NCBI GenBank assembly: GCA_964536805.1
Contig: CAZHYQ010000005.1
Span: 1 to 64,000, forward strand
Length of the DNA stretch: 64,000 nt
Source of the DNA: Longilinea sp964536805
GTDB taxonomy: Bacteria > Chloroflexota > Anaerolineae > Anaerolineales > Anaerolineaceae
Direction of reading: 5' to 3'
The translations under genes were made by a program, and so were the position numbers. The notes below the pieces were generated by a model. The model was not told the DNA's origin, made no database searches, and saw nothing but the letters and a program-made list of their open reading frames with translations. Of this stretch, positions 31,019 to 40,537 are shown one piece after another. The stretch's first letter is position 1. Every line of letters starts with the position of its first letter.

Positions 31019-31780
31019 ATGAATTCCACTGAAGTCATGAGGGAAGTTGCGGCACAGGTGATGGTTTGCCAGAAGTGCAACCTGCACCTCTCGCGCAAAA
31101 AAGCTGTTCCAGGTGCCGGGCCGGACAAAGTGGAATTGATGTTTATAGGCGAGGGTCCCGGTTTTTATGAAAATGAACAAGGCCTGCCATTTGTTGGTCA
31201 GGCTGGCAAGTTTCTGGATGACCTGCTAGCGAGCGCCGGCGTGACCCGGGAGGCCGTATTTATTACAAATGTGGTCAAATGCCGTCCACCGGGCAATCGC
31301 GATCCATTGCCTGACGAACTTGCCGCCTGCAAAGGCTACCTGGAACGCCAGATCGAGGCTTTGAATCCCACCGTGATCGTCACACTCGGGCGTTATTCAA
31401 TGGCGCATTTTCTCCCCAATGCCAAAATCAGCAGCTCGCACGGCAAGGCAACCTGGGTCAATGGTCGCCTGGTGGTGGCCATGTACCATCCCGCGGCGGC
31501 ATTGCATCAGCCCTCCCTAAAAGAAACTTTGTTGAGCGATTTCTCGCACCTGCCCGAATTTATTCAACAAGCCAAAAAGGCCCAGCAGGGACGCATCCCG
31601 GCAACGGCAGCATCCCAAACGGCTGCGCCGCAGAATCTGCCCCCGGTGCAGCCGCCTGAACAAATATCGCTGCTCGACATGATGACATCATCCGATTCCG
31701 TGCCCGAGCCATCCGAACCGCCTTTCCACAAGGATGATGAACCGGAAGATTCGAAACCGACGCAATTATCCCTTTTCTAG
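31019..31780 (+). CDS. Type 4 uracil-DNA glycosylase with C-terminal clamp-binding motif
   Basis: A 253-residue Fe-S uracil-DNA glycosylase that removes uracil from DNA in base-excision repair. Cluster cysteines are seen in CQKCNL, VKCRPPG and AACKGYL. Motif 1 is GEGPGFYENEQGLPFVGQAG, and the C-terminal motif is YHPAAAL. The core ends near residue 185. About 65 Pro/Gln/Ser-rich residues follow, ending in QLSLF, the sliding-clamp pentapeptide, as the last five residues. A second looser site, QISLLDM, precedes it. The ATG at 31019 follows GGAGGT by 6 nt. Confidence 0.92.
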   Translation: MNSTEVMREVAAQVMVCQKCNLHLSRKKAVPGAGPDKVELMFIGEGPGFYENEQGLPFVGQAGKFLDDLLASAGVTREAVFITNVVKCRPPGNRDPLPDELAACKGYLERQIEALNPTVIVTLGRYSMAHFLPNAKISSSHGKATWVNGRLVVAMYHPAAALHQPSLKETLLSDFSHLPEFIQQAKKAQQGRIPATAASQTAAPQNLPPVQPPEQISLLDMMTSSDSVPEPSEPPFHKDDEPEDSKPTQLSLF

Positions 31781-31827
31781 CGAAAAATCTATTCCTGCTT
31801 CAGCAGGGTTTAAGGAGTTCCACCTCT

Positions 31828-33150
31828 ATGTCTTCCAGTGTTTCACAACAATTAATTGAGAAATTAAAGAACCGCACCGCCAAGGTCGCTGTCCTTGGCA
31901 TGGGATATGTCGGTCTACCTCTGGCAACCGTCTTCGCTGAGGCTGGTTTCGAAGTGACCGGGGTGGATCCGATCGGCTGGAAAATGGATAAACTGAACCG
32001 CGGGGAAAGCTACATTTTGGACATCCCCAGCGAGCAGGTGGCACGCCTGGTGAAAACCGGCAAGCTAAAAGGTACCACCGATTATTCCGTGTTGGCCAAG
32101 GCCGACGCGGTTTCCATTTGCGTTCCCACCCCGCTGCGCCAGACCGGGGACCCGGACCTTTCGTTTATCATCGGGGCAGCCGAGGAGCTGGCTCCTTATG
32201 TGCATCCGGGCATGGTGGTGGTTCTTGAAAGCAGCACCTATCCCGGCACGACGCGGGAATTGATGCTGCCCAAAATGACCGAGCCCAGCGGTTTGAAAAT
32301 TGGGGAAGACATATTTGTGGCTTTCTCGCCTGAAAGGGTCGACCCAGGCCGTACCGACTGGACCACCAAGAATACACCAAAGGTGGTTGGCGGCATGACC
32401 GCAGCCTGCTCTCGGGTGGCGGCAGCCTGGTATGAGCAGGCACTCGACCGGGTGGTGCCAGTTTCGACCACCGAAGTGGCCGAAATGACCAAGCTATTGG
32501 AGAACACTTTCCGCATGATTAACATTGGCCTGGTCAATGAACTGGCCATCATGTGCGACCGGTTGGACGTGGACGTGTGGGAGGTGATCGATGCCGCCGC
32601 CACCAAACCGTTTGGGTTTATGAAATTCACACCGGGCCCGGGCCTGGGCGGCCACTGCATCCCCATCGATCCTCTTTATCTTTCGTGGAAACTGAAATCC
32701 CTCAACTACACAGCCCGTTTTATCGAACTGGCCTCCGAGATCAACACCAACATGCCTCGTTTTGCCGTCGGCAAGGTTCAGGATGCGCTAAACAATGTAA
32801 AGAAATCGCTCAATGGCAGCCGCGTGCTGGTGCTGGGAGCGGCTTACAAACCCGATATCGATGACTTGCGCGAGTCGCCTTCGCTGGATGTGATGCGTTT
32901 GCTCGAACAAAAGGGTGCGCTGGTCGAATACCACGATCCGTATATCCCGTTGATCCATGAAGACGGCGGCGAACGGCGTTCAGTAACTGATTTAATGGCT
33001 GCCGTTCGAACTGCCGATTGTGTAGTGATTGTGACCAATCACAAGGTATATGACTACAACGAGATACTGAATTCGGCAGCGCTGCTGGTTGATACCCGCA
33101 ACGCGCTGGGCGAGAAGGGCAAGAACAGCCCGAAGGTGGTCAGGCTGTAA
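31828..33150 (+). CDS. Nucleotide-sugar dehydrogenase (UDP-GlcNAc 6-dehydrogenase-like)
   Basis: A cytoplasmic 440-residue NAD-dependent enzyme that oxidises the C6 hydroxyl of a UDP-hexose to a uronic acid in two steps. The Rossmann start is VAVLGMGYVGLPLATVFAEAGF. VPTPLRQTGDPDLS lies near 95. The catalytic Cys is in GPGLGGHCIPIDP near 275, followed by YKPDIDDLRESPSLDV. It is most like WbpA-type UDP-N-acetylglucosamine dehydrogenases rather than UDP-glucose dehydrogenase, but the distinction is tentative. It is the first gene of the rightward glycan arm; its stop overlaps the next start (TAATG). Confidence 0.88.
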   Translation: MSSSVSQQLIEKLKNRTAKVAVLGMGYVGLPLATVFAEAGFEVTGVDPIGWKMDKLNRGESYILDIPSEQVARLVKTGKLKGTTDYSVLAKADAVSICVPTPLRQTGDPDLSFIIGAAEELAPYVHPGMVVVLESSTYPGTTRELMLPKMTEPSGLKIGEDIFVAFSPERVDPGRTDWTTKNTPKVVGGMTAACSRVAAAWYEQALDRVVPVSTTEVAEMTKLLENTFRMINIGLVNELAIMCDRLDVDVWEVIDAAATKPFGFMKFTPGPGLGGHCIPIDPLYLSWKLKSLNYTARFIELASEINTNMPRFAVGKVQDALNNVKKSLNGSRVLVLGAAYKPDIDDLRESPSLDVMRLLEQKGALVEYHDPYIPLIHEDGGERRSVTDLMAAVRTADCVVIVTNHKVYDYNEILNSAALLVDTRNALGEKGKNSPKVVRL

Positions 33151-34127
33151 TGGCTGTTTACCTTGTCACCGGAGCGGCGGGTTTTATCGGGGCGCGCGTC
33201 AGCGAACTGCTGTTGGAGCAAGGGCACAGCGTGGTGGGCATCGACAACCTGAACGACGCCTATGATGTCCGTCTGAAAACCTGGCGCTTGAATCGTCTGA
33301 CCCCGGTGAAGAATTTCCGCTTTTACCAGGCGGACTTATGCGACCGGGCAGCGCTCGAGCGGCTGGCGGCTGAAAACCCCGGCATTGCTGGCATCATCAA
33401 CCTGGCGGCCCGCGCCGGAGTGCGCGCCAGCCTGGAGAATCCCTGGATTTTCCTTGAATCGAATACCACTGGCACGCTCAACCTGCTGGAAATGGCTCAA
33501 CGCAACGGCATTGGCAAATTTGTTTTGGCGTCGACTTCATCGATATACGGCGCCAACCCGCCGTATCCCACTCCCGAGGATGCTGACAGCAGCCATCCCT
33601 TGCAATCCTATGCTGCCAGCAAAAAAGGCGCCGAAGTGATGTGCCATGCCTATCATCACCTGTACGGCATCGATGTCACCATTTTCCGCTACTTCACGGT
33701 TTACGGTCCAGCCGGACGGCCGGATCTGGCCATGTTCCGCTTTGTGCAGCGCGTGGCCGAAGGACGTACTCTGCATGTCAACGGCGACGGCTCGCAGTCG
33801 CGCGGTTTCACCTACATCGATGACATCGCGCGCGGTACGGTCCTGGGGCTAAAGCCGTTGGGGTACGATGTAATTAATTTGGGCGGGCATGAGTCCATCT
33901 CGATCAATGACCTGATTGCCATGGTCGAAGAACAGATCGGTCAAAAAGCGCAAATTGAACACCATCCCTTCCATCCAGCCGACATGATGAACAACCTGGC
34001 AGACGTAAGCAAGGCCAGGCGCCTCCTGGGCTGGCAGCCCCGCGTGGGTCTGCGTGAAGGGGTACGAAATTTGATTGACTGGTATCTGGCAGAACGCGAA
34101 TGGGCCAGCCAGGTAATCACCGAATGA
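33150..34127 (+). CDS. NAD-dependent nucleotide-sugar epimerase
   Basis: A 325-residue extended SDR enzyme. It has TGAAGFIGARVSELLLEQGH at the N-terminus, the catalytic triad region STSSIYG and YAASKKGAE (Tyr-X3-Lys) and YFTVYGPAGRPDLA. The closest family by eye is UDP-glucuronate 4-epimerase. With the dehydrogenase just upstream it probably converts a UDP-hexuronic acid to its C4 epimer for surface glycan. The next gene starts inside its stop codon (ATGA). Confidence 0.87.
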   Translation: MAVYLVTGAAGFIGARVSELLLEQGHSVVGIDNLNDAYDVRLKTWRLNRLTPVKNFRFYQADLCDRAALERLAAENPGIAGIINLAARAGVRASLENPWIFLESNTTGTLNLLEMAQRNGIGKFVLASTSSIYGANPPYPTPEDADSSHPLQSYAASKKGAEVMCHAYHHLYGIDVTIFRYFTVYGPAGRPDLAMFRFVQRVAEGRTLHVNGDGSQSRGFTYIDDIARGTVLGLKPLGYDVINLGGHESISINDLIAMVEEQIGQKAQIEHHPFHPADMMNNLADVSKARRLLGWQPRVGLREGVRNLIDWYLAEREWASQVITE

Positions 34128-35500
34128 GTCGTTTGCGCGCCACCGTCCAGAGCTGGACGCGGGATCTTCTGCTGCGCAGGGTGGTGCGCAATTCCACTTA
34201 CCTGTTTGCCAGCAATGTTATCGCAGCCATCCTGAGCATCGTCACGGCCAACCTTTTGGGCGTGGCGGTTTTTGGTTTGCTCGGCATCATCACCGGCTTT
34301 GTCTCCAACGTCAATCGGCTGCTCTCGTTTCGCATGGGCGACGTGGTTGTCAAATACATGGGCGAATCACTGGCGCGCGGCGAAACGGAACGCGCGGCCG
34401 CGGTGGTCAAATTGGCCGGGCTGGTGGAAACATGCACCTCCTTGTTGGCATTTGGCGCCCTGGCGCTGCTGGCTCCATTGGGTGCGCGGTATTTTGCCAA
34501 AGACATGGCTCTTACGCCTTTGTTCTTGATATTTGGTCTGTCCATCCTGGCGAATTTCAGTACAGAGACCGCCACAGGCGTGCTTCAAGTCACCAACCAT
34601 TTCCGCAGCCAGGCGCTGATCAACTTGCTGCAATCTGTTCTGGTGGCGGTGCTTGTGCTGCTGATTGCGCTTCGCGGAGCCAGCCTCGAACTGGTACTGC
34701 TGGCTTACCTGATGGGTAAGGTTGTGATGGGTCTGGGTCCGATTTTTGTGGCGCTCTTTTGGCTTCCTCGATCGATTGGTAAGGATTGGTGGCGTGCCAA
34801 CCTGAAGCTGCTGCCGCCCTGGCGTGAACTGGCAAAATTTGCTGTCAGTACCAATTTTAGCGGCACCATCAACGTCATTGCGCGCGACAGCGAGGTGCAA
34901 TGGGTGGGTCTTTTCTTCAATAACACCATCGCGGGTTATTACAAGACTGCCCTGGCTATTGTTAACCTGGTGGTGATGCCGATCAATCCTTTCATCAGCA
35001 CCACCTACCCCGAGATCACCCGCGCCTTTGCCAACCGGCAGTGGGCGCGCCTGCGCAGTTTGTTGCGCCGGGTGACGCTGATCGCCGCCAGCTGGACGGG
35101 CGCGGTGGCTCTGGGTCTGGTTTTGTTTGGCCGCCAGGTGTTGTTCAGCGAATGGTCGCTGTTTGGCCGCACATTTCACATATATTCGGGCAGCTTTTTG
35201 CCAGCCTTTGACCTCTTGATGGTGATACTGGTGGGTTTTGGTTTTGCCAATATTCTTTTTTGGAACCGCCCGCTGTTATTGGCCCAGGGAAAAGCCGGTT
35301 ATGTGCTAAAAATCAGTTTTTGGACCATGCTGATTAAGGTTGCCCTGGCTGTCATCCTGCTGCCAGGCGCTGGATATATAATGGAAGCAGTTTTGCTGGC
35401 GGGTTATTTTGTTATTTCGATTGGAATTATGGTCTGGCGCGGGCTAACCGACATACGACGCGCCGAAGCGCTTGACAACATCGCGGAGATCACGACATGA
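34124..35500 (+). CDS. Polysaccharide flippase (Wzx-like, MOP superfamily)
   Basis: A 458-residue membrane protein with about twelve to fourteen hydrophobic helices and a short basic cytoplasmic start. The pattern fits the polysaccharide transporter branch of the MOP superfamily, which moves undecaprenyl-linked repeat units across the membrane. Seen are NSTYLFASNVIAAILSIV at the first helix and FFNNTIAGYYKTALAIVNLV in the middle. Starts ATGA-coupled to the epimerase and ends ATGA-coupled to the GT4 gene. Confidence 0.85.
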   Translation: MSRLRATVQSWTRDLLLRRVVRNSTYLFASNVIAAILSIVTANLLGVAVFGLLGIITGFVSNVNRLLSFRMGDVVVKYMGESLARGETERAAAVVKLAGLVETCTSLLAFGALALLAPLGARYFAKDMALTPLFLIFGLSILANFSTETATGVLQVTNHFRSQALINLLQSVLVAVLVLLIALRGASLELVLLAYLMGKVVMGLGPIFVALFWLPRSIGKDWWRANLKLLPPWRELAKFAVSTNFSGTINVIARDSEVQWVGLFFNNTIAGYYKTALAIVNLVVMPINPFISTTYPEITRAFANRQWARLRSLLRRVTLIAASWTGAVALGLVLFGRQVLFSEWSLFGRTFHIYSGSFLPAFDLLMVILVGFGFANILFWNRPLLLAQGKAGYVLKISFWTMLIKVALAVILLPGAGYIMEAVLLAGYFVISIGIMVWRGLTDIRRAEALDNIAEITT

Positions 35501-36624
35501 GAATTGCTGCCATCACGACTTCCCGGGTACCATCATCCGCAGCGAACAGCATTCAGGCGGTTAAGGCCTGCCATGGGTTGGCACAGTTGGGCCATGAAGT
35601 ATGCCTGTACGTCCCTGGCGATAAGACCACCCCCTGGCCAAAATTATCCGAATATTATGGTCTGGTAACACCATTCAGCGTCACCTGGCTGCCAGCCCAT
35701 AAGGTCTGGCGGCGTTACGATCTGGCGTTGAATGCCATTGAAAATGCGCGCGAAACGAAGGCCTGGATGGTGTATACCTGGACACTGCAAGCCGCCCTTT
35801 TGGCACAACTGCGAGGGCTGCCCGTGATTTTGGAATTGCATGGCACCCCGACGGGAAAAATTGGTCCCTGGCTATTCCGGCGCTGGTTGACCACGCCTGG
35901 CCGGAAACGCTTGTTGGTCATCACCAATGCGTTGCTTAACTTGCTTGAGCGCGACTACGGCCGTTCAATGCAAGGGGTTGAAGTCCAGGTGGCACCCAAT
36001 GCGGTCGATTTGGAGCATTATGCCAAATTGCCTGATCCTGCGGCTGCCCGCCAACAATTGGGACTGCCGGACGGCCTGACAGCCGTTTACAGCGGGCATT
36101 TTTATGCCGGCCGTGGCATGGAATTGCTGCTTGGGCTGGCGAAATCCTTCCCCGAGATCCGCTTTCTGTGGGTAGGCGGCCGCTCAGAGGATGTGAATAG
36201 CTGGAAAATTCGTTTGAAAGAATTGGGTGTCGCAAACGTGGCCCTGACAGGGTTTATCGAACAAACCAAACTTCCGTTGTACCAGGCCGCTGGCGATTTT
36301 TTGCTAATGCCCTATGAAAAGCAAATTGCGGGCAGCAGCGGCGGCAATTCGGCTGATATTTGTTCGCCGATGAAGATGTTTGACTATCTGGCAACCGGGC
36401 GCGTCATTCTCAGCAGCGACCTGCCCGTACTGCATGAAGTATTGAATGCAAAAAATGCAGTTTTTTGTCAGGCAGAAGATTTAACTTCCTGGGAGAAAGC
36501 GTTGCGCGGATTGCTTGATGATGAATCCCGCCGCCGTGCGCTGGGCGATCAGGCTCAGAGCTACGCGCGCCTGCATACCTGGCGCGACCGTGCTGACCAT
36601 GCGGTAGCCGGCTTTTTCGATTAA
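35497..36624 (+). CDS. GT4-type glycosyltransferase
   Basis: A 375-residue GT-B-fold transferase, cytoplasmic face of the membrane. The C-terminal domain has VYSGHFYAGRGMELLLGLAK, FLWVGG and the family E-X7-E region around EKQIAGSSGGNSADICSPMKMFDYLATGRVIL. The N-terminus starts with AANSIQAVKACHGLAQLGHEV. It retains the donor nucleotide-sugar; the sugar and acceptor cannot be read from sequence. Overlaps the flippase stop by 4 bp. Confidence 0.87.
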   Translation: MRIAAITTSRVPSSAANSIQAVKACHGLAQLGHEVCLYVPGDKTTPWPKLSEYYGLVTPFSVTWLPAHKVWRRYDLALNAIENARETKAWMVYTWTLQAALLAQLRGLPVILELHGTPTGKIGPWLFRRWLTTPGRKRLLVITNALLNLLERDYGRSMQGVEVQVAPNAVDLEHYAKLPDPAAARQQLGLPDGLTAVYSGHFYAGRGMELLLGLAKSFPEIRFLWVGGRSEDVNSWKIRLKELGVANVALTGFIEQTKLPLYQAAGDFLLMPYEKQIAGSSGGNSADICSPMKMFDYLATGRVILSSDLPVLHEVLNAKNAVFCQAEDLTSWEKALRGLLDDESRRRALGDQAQSYARLHTWRDRADHAVAGFFD

Positions 36625-36652
36625 TCGATGGCCATCATCATGGCAGGCAAAC

Positions 36653-37999
36653 TTGCACGCCAATAAAAAGAATAACCTCTTGAGCCGGCTGCCGTTGTGG
36701 TCGCGCTGGCTGTTGCTGGTTGCGGTTATCGCAATTCTTGAACGGCTGCTGCTGCTGGCGTTCTATCCGCCAGCGGCCTATGACGATACCGCCAGTTACC
36801 GGCATCTCGCCGATACGGTCTTGAATCACTGGAACGGCTACGATGGAACGCGCACGCCCGGATTCCCGATTTTTCTGGCCTGGGTTGGATCCGATCAGCG
36901 GGTGTACGTACTGCAACTGCTGTTGGGGCTGTTTATTACCGCCATCTTTTTTGGGATTGGCTGGCAGTCCAGCGGAAAAGTCCAGTTTGGGGCAGCGGCC
37001 GCCCTGGGCCACACCCTTAACTTGGGACAACTATTTTTTGAAGCCAACCTGCTGACTGAAACGCTGACCACGTTCTGGTTGGCGCTGTTTGCCCTGGCGG
37101 TTTTTGAAGCGCTGCGCCGACGCGGCCGGGCACGGCTGGCCTGGGCGCTGGCTGGTGGTCTGTTTGGCGGTTTGGCTGGATTGACCCGTCCACTGTTCTT
37201 TTTCGTCCCGTTTTGGGCGGCATTGTTTTTGCTGGTTCACTTTTGGCGCGAGGGGTGGCGAACCCGTTTGAGCATCTTTACCGCGCCGCTGGTACCGGGA
37301 TTGATCATTGTTGGCCTGTGGGTCGGATATATCTACAGCACCTACAACATGCTGAGCGTCACTGTGATGAACGGCTACCACCTGGTGCAGCATACGGGGA
37401 ATTTCTTCGAGTATGTGCCAGATGAAGATGCCTCGCTGCGCGACACCTATTTGCGCTACCGCACCGAACGAATTGCGCAATACGGCACCCAGGGAAATAC
37501 CATTTGGGGCGCGATCCCGGAACTTGAGAAAGTGACCGGTTTGAATTTTTACGACCTGTCGCGGAAATTGGCCAGGGTGAGCATCGAATTGATTCTCGCG
37601 CATCCCGGCCTATATGCCCGCACGGTGGTGGAAGGATGGTTCATGTACTGGCGGGCACCGGTCTACTGGCATTCCGAAGCTGTTTCCCCGCCGGCTCTTC
37701 GCTCTGCGCTGGTGGGTGCGGTCAATATCGAACGGGTTTTACTGGTGTTGTGCAACGCCATTTTTATACTTGCCTCCTTGCTTATGTTATTATGGAAGCA
37801 GGCCCGCCAGCGGGTGCCCATGAAACCGTTTCTATGGTTCATCGGCACCTTGATTTGGCTGTCTTCCATCGCCCAAACGCTGCCCGACCACGGCGACAAC
37901 CCGCGCTTTCTCATACCGCTGCAATCCTGGGTGGTGTTTTGGGTGTTGTGGCTGGTTTGGGCGTTACAAGAATATTTGCGGCAGCGTCGAACACAATGA
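36653..37999 (+). CDS. Polytopic membrane protein, GT-C-like, unknown function
   Basis: A 448-residue protein with about ten transmembrane helices. After helix 1 it has AAYDDTASYRHLADTVLNH, with an acidic pair in the first outside loop, and GTRTPGFPIFLAW, both reminiscent of GT39/ArnT-like polyprenol-phosphate-sugar transferases. A large loop near residues 240-330 precedes the last helices. It probably transfers a lipid-linked sugar outside the membrane, but I cannot confirm this. The TTG start at 36653 has only a weak AGG site; no better in-frame start exists nearby. Confidence 0.65.
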   Translation: MHANKKNNLLSRLPLWSRWLLLVAVIAILERLLLLAFYPPAAYDDTASYRHLADTVLNHWNGYDGTRTPGFPIFLAWVGSDQRVYVLQLLLGLFITAIFFGIGWQSSGKVQFGAAAALGHTLNLGQLFFEANLLTETLTTFWLALFALAVFEALRRRGRARLAWALAGGLFGGLAGLTRPLFFFVPFWAALFLLVHFWREGWRTRLSIFTAPLVPGLIIVGLWVGYIYSTYNMLSVTVMNGYHLVQHTGNFFEYVPDEDASLRDTYLRYRTERIAQYGTQGNTIWGAIPELEKVTGLNFYDLSRKLARVSIELILAHPGLYARTVVEGWFMYWRAPVYWHSEAVSPPALRSALVGAVNIERVLLVLCNAIFILASLLMLLWKQARQRVPMKPFLWFIGTLIWLSSIAQTLPDHGDNPRFLIPLQSWVVFWVLWLVWALQEYLRQRRTQ

Positions 38000-39522
38000 A
38001 GAAGAGTTCAATATTAATCCTTTCCGTCGTGGCTGGAATCCTGATGGGATGCGCCTTGGCTCTGGCCGCCCCGTCTGGAGATTTCTTGCGTTCATGGCTG
38101 GTTTATGGGCTGATTTCGGTGCTGGCCTGTGCAGGCCTGGGACTTGCCTGGCGGGGGGTCAGTGGGGGACGCGCTCTGGCATGGATGCTGATGCTGGCTT
38201 TTGGTTTGCGGATTGCCACCGCTGCTGCGCTACAAATTGCCTTACCGTTATCTGGTAACGGCAGCGACCCGGAACTGAACGGCTACATTTTCTACGATGC
38301 CTACGCACGCGATCAGGCTGCCTGGACGCTGGCGCAAACGGATCAACCGGTAACCGCCGCATTCAGCGGCGAATATGCCAACAGGGATCAATACGGCGGT
38401 TTGCTGGCCATATCGACGCTGACTTATCGTGCGCTCAGCCCGGATTCGGCGCGGCCGCTGTTGACGGTTCTGTTGGGTGCTTTCTTTTATTCGCTTGGGC
38501 TGCCGTTTTTGTTTAGTGCAATTCGTTCACGCTGGGGCGTTTTTGCAGCAGGTGCGGCCGGGTGGATCTACGCCCTCTATCCTCAATCGGTGTTGCTGGG
38601 TGCATCCCAGATGCGCGAACCCTTCCTGATGGGTGCGATTGCTCTGGCTACCTGGGCGGTTATCCAATTGCCAAAGAAGAAAGTTGTTTCCCTGGCCGTT
38701 TTACTGGGCAGCCTGGCCTGGATGGCGTTGATCAGTTCGCGCATTGCCGTGGCGGCTGGCGGCGTTCTACTGGTCTGGCTGGCACTCGATTGGATGCAAA
38801 AAATGCCGACGCGTTGGCAGCGTTGGAGCTGGCTGGTATTTGGTTTGATCGGGATATTGATCGTCGCCGGTTCCTGGGAATGGCTGCGGTGGTCAGGCGA
38901 TTGGGATATTAAATTGCTGCAAATTGGCAGCGGAATGATCGACAAGCGTTTGGATGAACTGCCCGCAATCTTACGGCTGCCATTCATCATTGCCTACGGC
39001 ATCGCCCAACCTGTTCTGCCGGCTGCCATTGCGGATGCCGCCTTGCCGTTGCGACAGGCAATTTCCATTCTGTGGGCAGTTGGCTGGTATGCGTTGGCTC
39101 CGCTGCTGGTATTTGCACTGTTTACCGTCTGGCGCGCCCAGCCCGCATCTGACCGGCGCGTACTGGCATGGCTGTTGCTTTCGGCTCTGCTGTGGACGGT
39201 CATCTCTTCAGTGCGCGGCGGCGGCGATCAATGGGATAATCCGCGTTATCGCACCCTGTTTTTACCCTGGATGGGATTGTTGGCGGGGTGGGCATGGCAG
39301 TGGGCGCGCGAACAGCGTAACCCTTGGCTGGGACGGGTATACGCGGTCGCCCTGGTCTTCATCGCCGCTTTCACGCTGTGGTATCTCAGCCGCTATGCTC
39401 ATTGGTTCGGCGGCCTGCCATTCTGGGGGGTCGTCGCAGGCGTGGTTGTCCTCAGCGCGGCCATCATTGGCGGCGGCTGGCTGCGCGACCGTTCCTTGAC
39501 GCGGCATCGGGAAAAGTTATAA
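37996..39522 (+). CDS. Polytopic membrane protein, GT-C-like, unknown function
   Basis: A 508-residue, mostly hydrophobic protein with an estimated eleven to thirteen helices. The first outside loop reads ELNGYIFYDAYARDQAAWTLA and is followed by GEYANRDQYGGLLAISTL, a layout similar to the neighbouring membrane protein. It contains YPQSVLLGASQMREPFLMG, as seen in ArnT-like glycosyltransferase relatives. The start ATG at 37996 overlaps the previous stop (ATGA). Function inferred only as a possible lipid-sugar-dependent glycosyltransferase. Confidence 0.65.
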   Translation: MKKSSILILSVVAGILMGCALALAAPSGDFLRSWLVYGLISVLACAGLGLAWRGVSGGRALAWMLMLAFGLRIATAAALQIALPLSGNGSDPELNGYIFYDAYARDQAAWTLAQTDQPVTAAFSGEYANRDQYGGLLAISTLTYRALSPDSARPLLTVLLGAFFYSLGLPFLFSAIRSRWGVFAAGAAGWIYALYPQSVLLGASQMREPFLMGAIALATWAVIQLPKKKVVSLAVLLGSLAWMALISSRIAVAAGGVLLVWLALDWMQKMPTRWQRWSWLVFGLIGILIVAGSWEWLRWSGDWDIKLLQIGSGMIDKRLDELPAILRLPFIIAYGIAQPVLPAAIADAALPLRQAISILWAVGWYALAPLLVFALFTVWRAQPASDRRVLAWLLLSALLWTVISSVRGGGDQWDNPRYRTLFLPWMGLLAGWAWQWAREQRNPWLGRVYAVALVFIAAFTLWYLSRYAHWFGGLPFWGVVAGVVVLSAAIIGGGWLRDRSLTRHREKL

Positions 39523-39573
39523 TCATTTATTCAATCCGTTGTTTAAAAAATTGATCTTGCAGGAAGTGTTTTT

Positions 39574-40533
39574 GTGGATCTTTCCGTAATTTCTCCTGTT
39601 TACAATGAAGAAGAGAGCGTCGTCCTGCTGTATGAGGCTGTTAACAAAGCACTGTCGCCTCTTGATTTGCAGTGGGAACTGGTGCTGGTGGATGACGGCA
39701 GCAGCGACGGCAGCCTGGCGAAACTCGACATGCTGGCTGAAAAGGATCCCCAACATGTGCGCGTGGTGCAGCTGCGGCGAAACTTCGGCCAGACAACAGC
39801 CATCGCCGCAGGGATCGATTACTCGATCGGTGAGATCATCGTGTTGATCGATGCGGATTTACAAAATGATCCAGCCGATATTCCGATGATGCTGGAAAAA
39901 ATTCGCGCCGGCTATGACGTGGTGAGCGGTTGGCGCGTGAACCGCCAGGATACCTTCATCACCCGCACGCTGCCGTCCCGGATGGCTAACAGCCTGATTT
40001 CCTGGGTGACTGGCGTGCATTTGCACGATTACGGCTGCACGCTCAAAGCCTACCGGCGCGAAGTGATCACGGGTTTTCGCTTGTACGGCGAAATGCACCG
40101 GTTTATTCCCGCCTACGCCAAATGGGTGGGCGCTTCCATCATCGAGGTGCCGGTTCAACATCACCCGCGGCGCTTCGGCAAGGCGAAATATGGCCTGGAG
40201 CGCACCCTTAAAGTTGTGCTCGACCTGTTCACTGTTAAATTCCTGAACAGCTTTGCCAGCAAACCCATTTATTTGTTTGGCGGACTGGGCATTTTCCTAT
40301 TTCTTGCGGCCGTCATTGTCATGCTCATCCTAATCGGATTGCGCATTTTTGCCGGTGAACACATGATCCGCTCGCCGCTGCTGATTTTGAGCGTGATGCT
40401 GGTCATTCTGGGTTTCCAATCCATTCTGCAGGGCCTCATCGCCGAGCTGCTGATGCGGACCTACCATGAGTCTCAGCATAAATTGACATACACCGTTCGC
40501 AAAACAATCAACATCGCCGAAAAAGCTGTCTGA
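39574..40533 (+). CDS. GT2 polyprenyl-phosphate glycosyltransferase (GtrB/DPM1-like)
   Basis: A 319-residue membrane-associated GT2 enzyme. The GT-A domain has SPVYNEEESVVLLYEAV at the N-terminus, VDDGSSDGS, IDADLQNDPADI (DXD) and GWRVNRQDTFITRTLPSRMAN. Two C-terminal helices (about 230-300) anchor it. Such enzymes load a sugar onto undecaprenyl phosphate, giving the lipid donor used by GT-C transferases. That fits the several polytopic proteins beside it. The start is GTG after CAGGAAG. Confidence 0.88.
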   Translation: MDLSVISPVYNEEESVVLLYEAVNKALSPLDLQWELVLVDDGSSDGSLAKLDMLAEKDPQHVRVVQLRRNFGQTTAIAAGIDYSIGEIIVLIDADLQNDPADIPMMLEKIRAGYDVVSGWRVNRQDTFITRTLPSRMANSLISWVTGVHLHDYGCTLKAYRREVITGFRLYGEMHRFIPAYAKWVGASIIEVPVQHHPRRFGKAKYGLERTLKVVLDLFTVKFLNSFASKPIYLFGGLGIFLFLAAVIVMLILIGLRIFAGEHMIRSPLLILSVMLVILGFQSILQGLIAELLMRTYHESQHKLTYTVRKTINIAEKAV

Positions 40534-40537
40534 TGCC

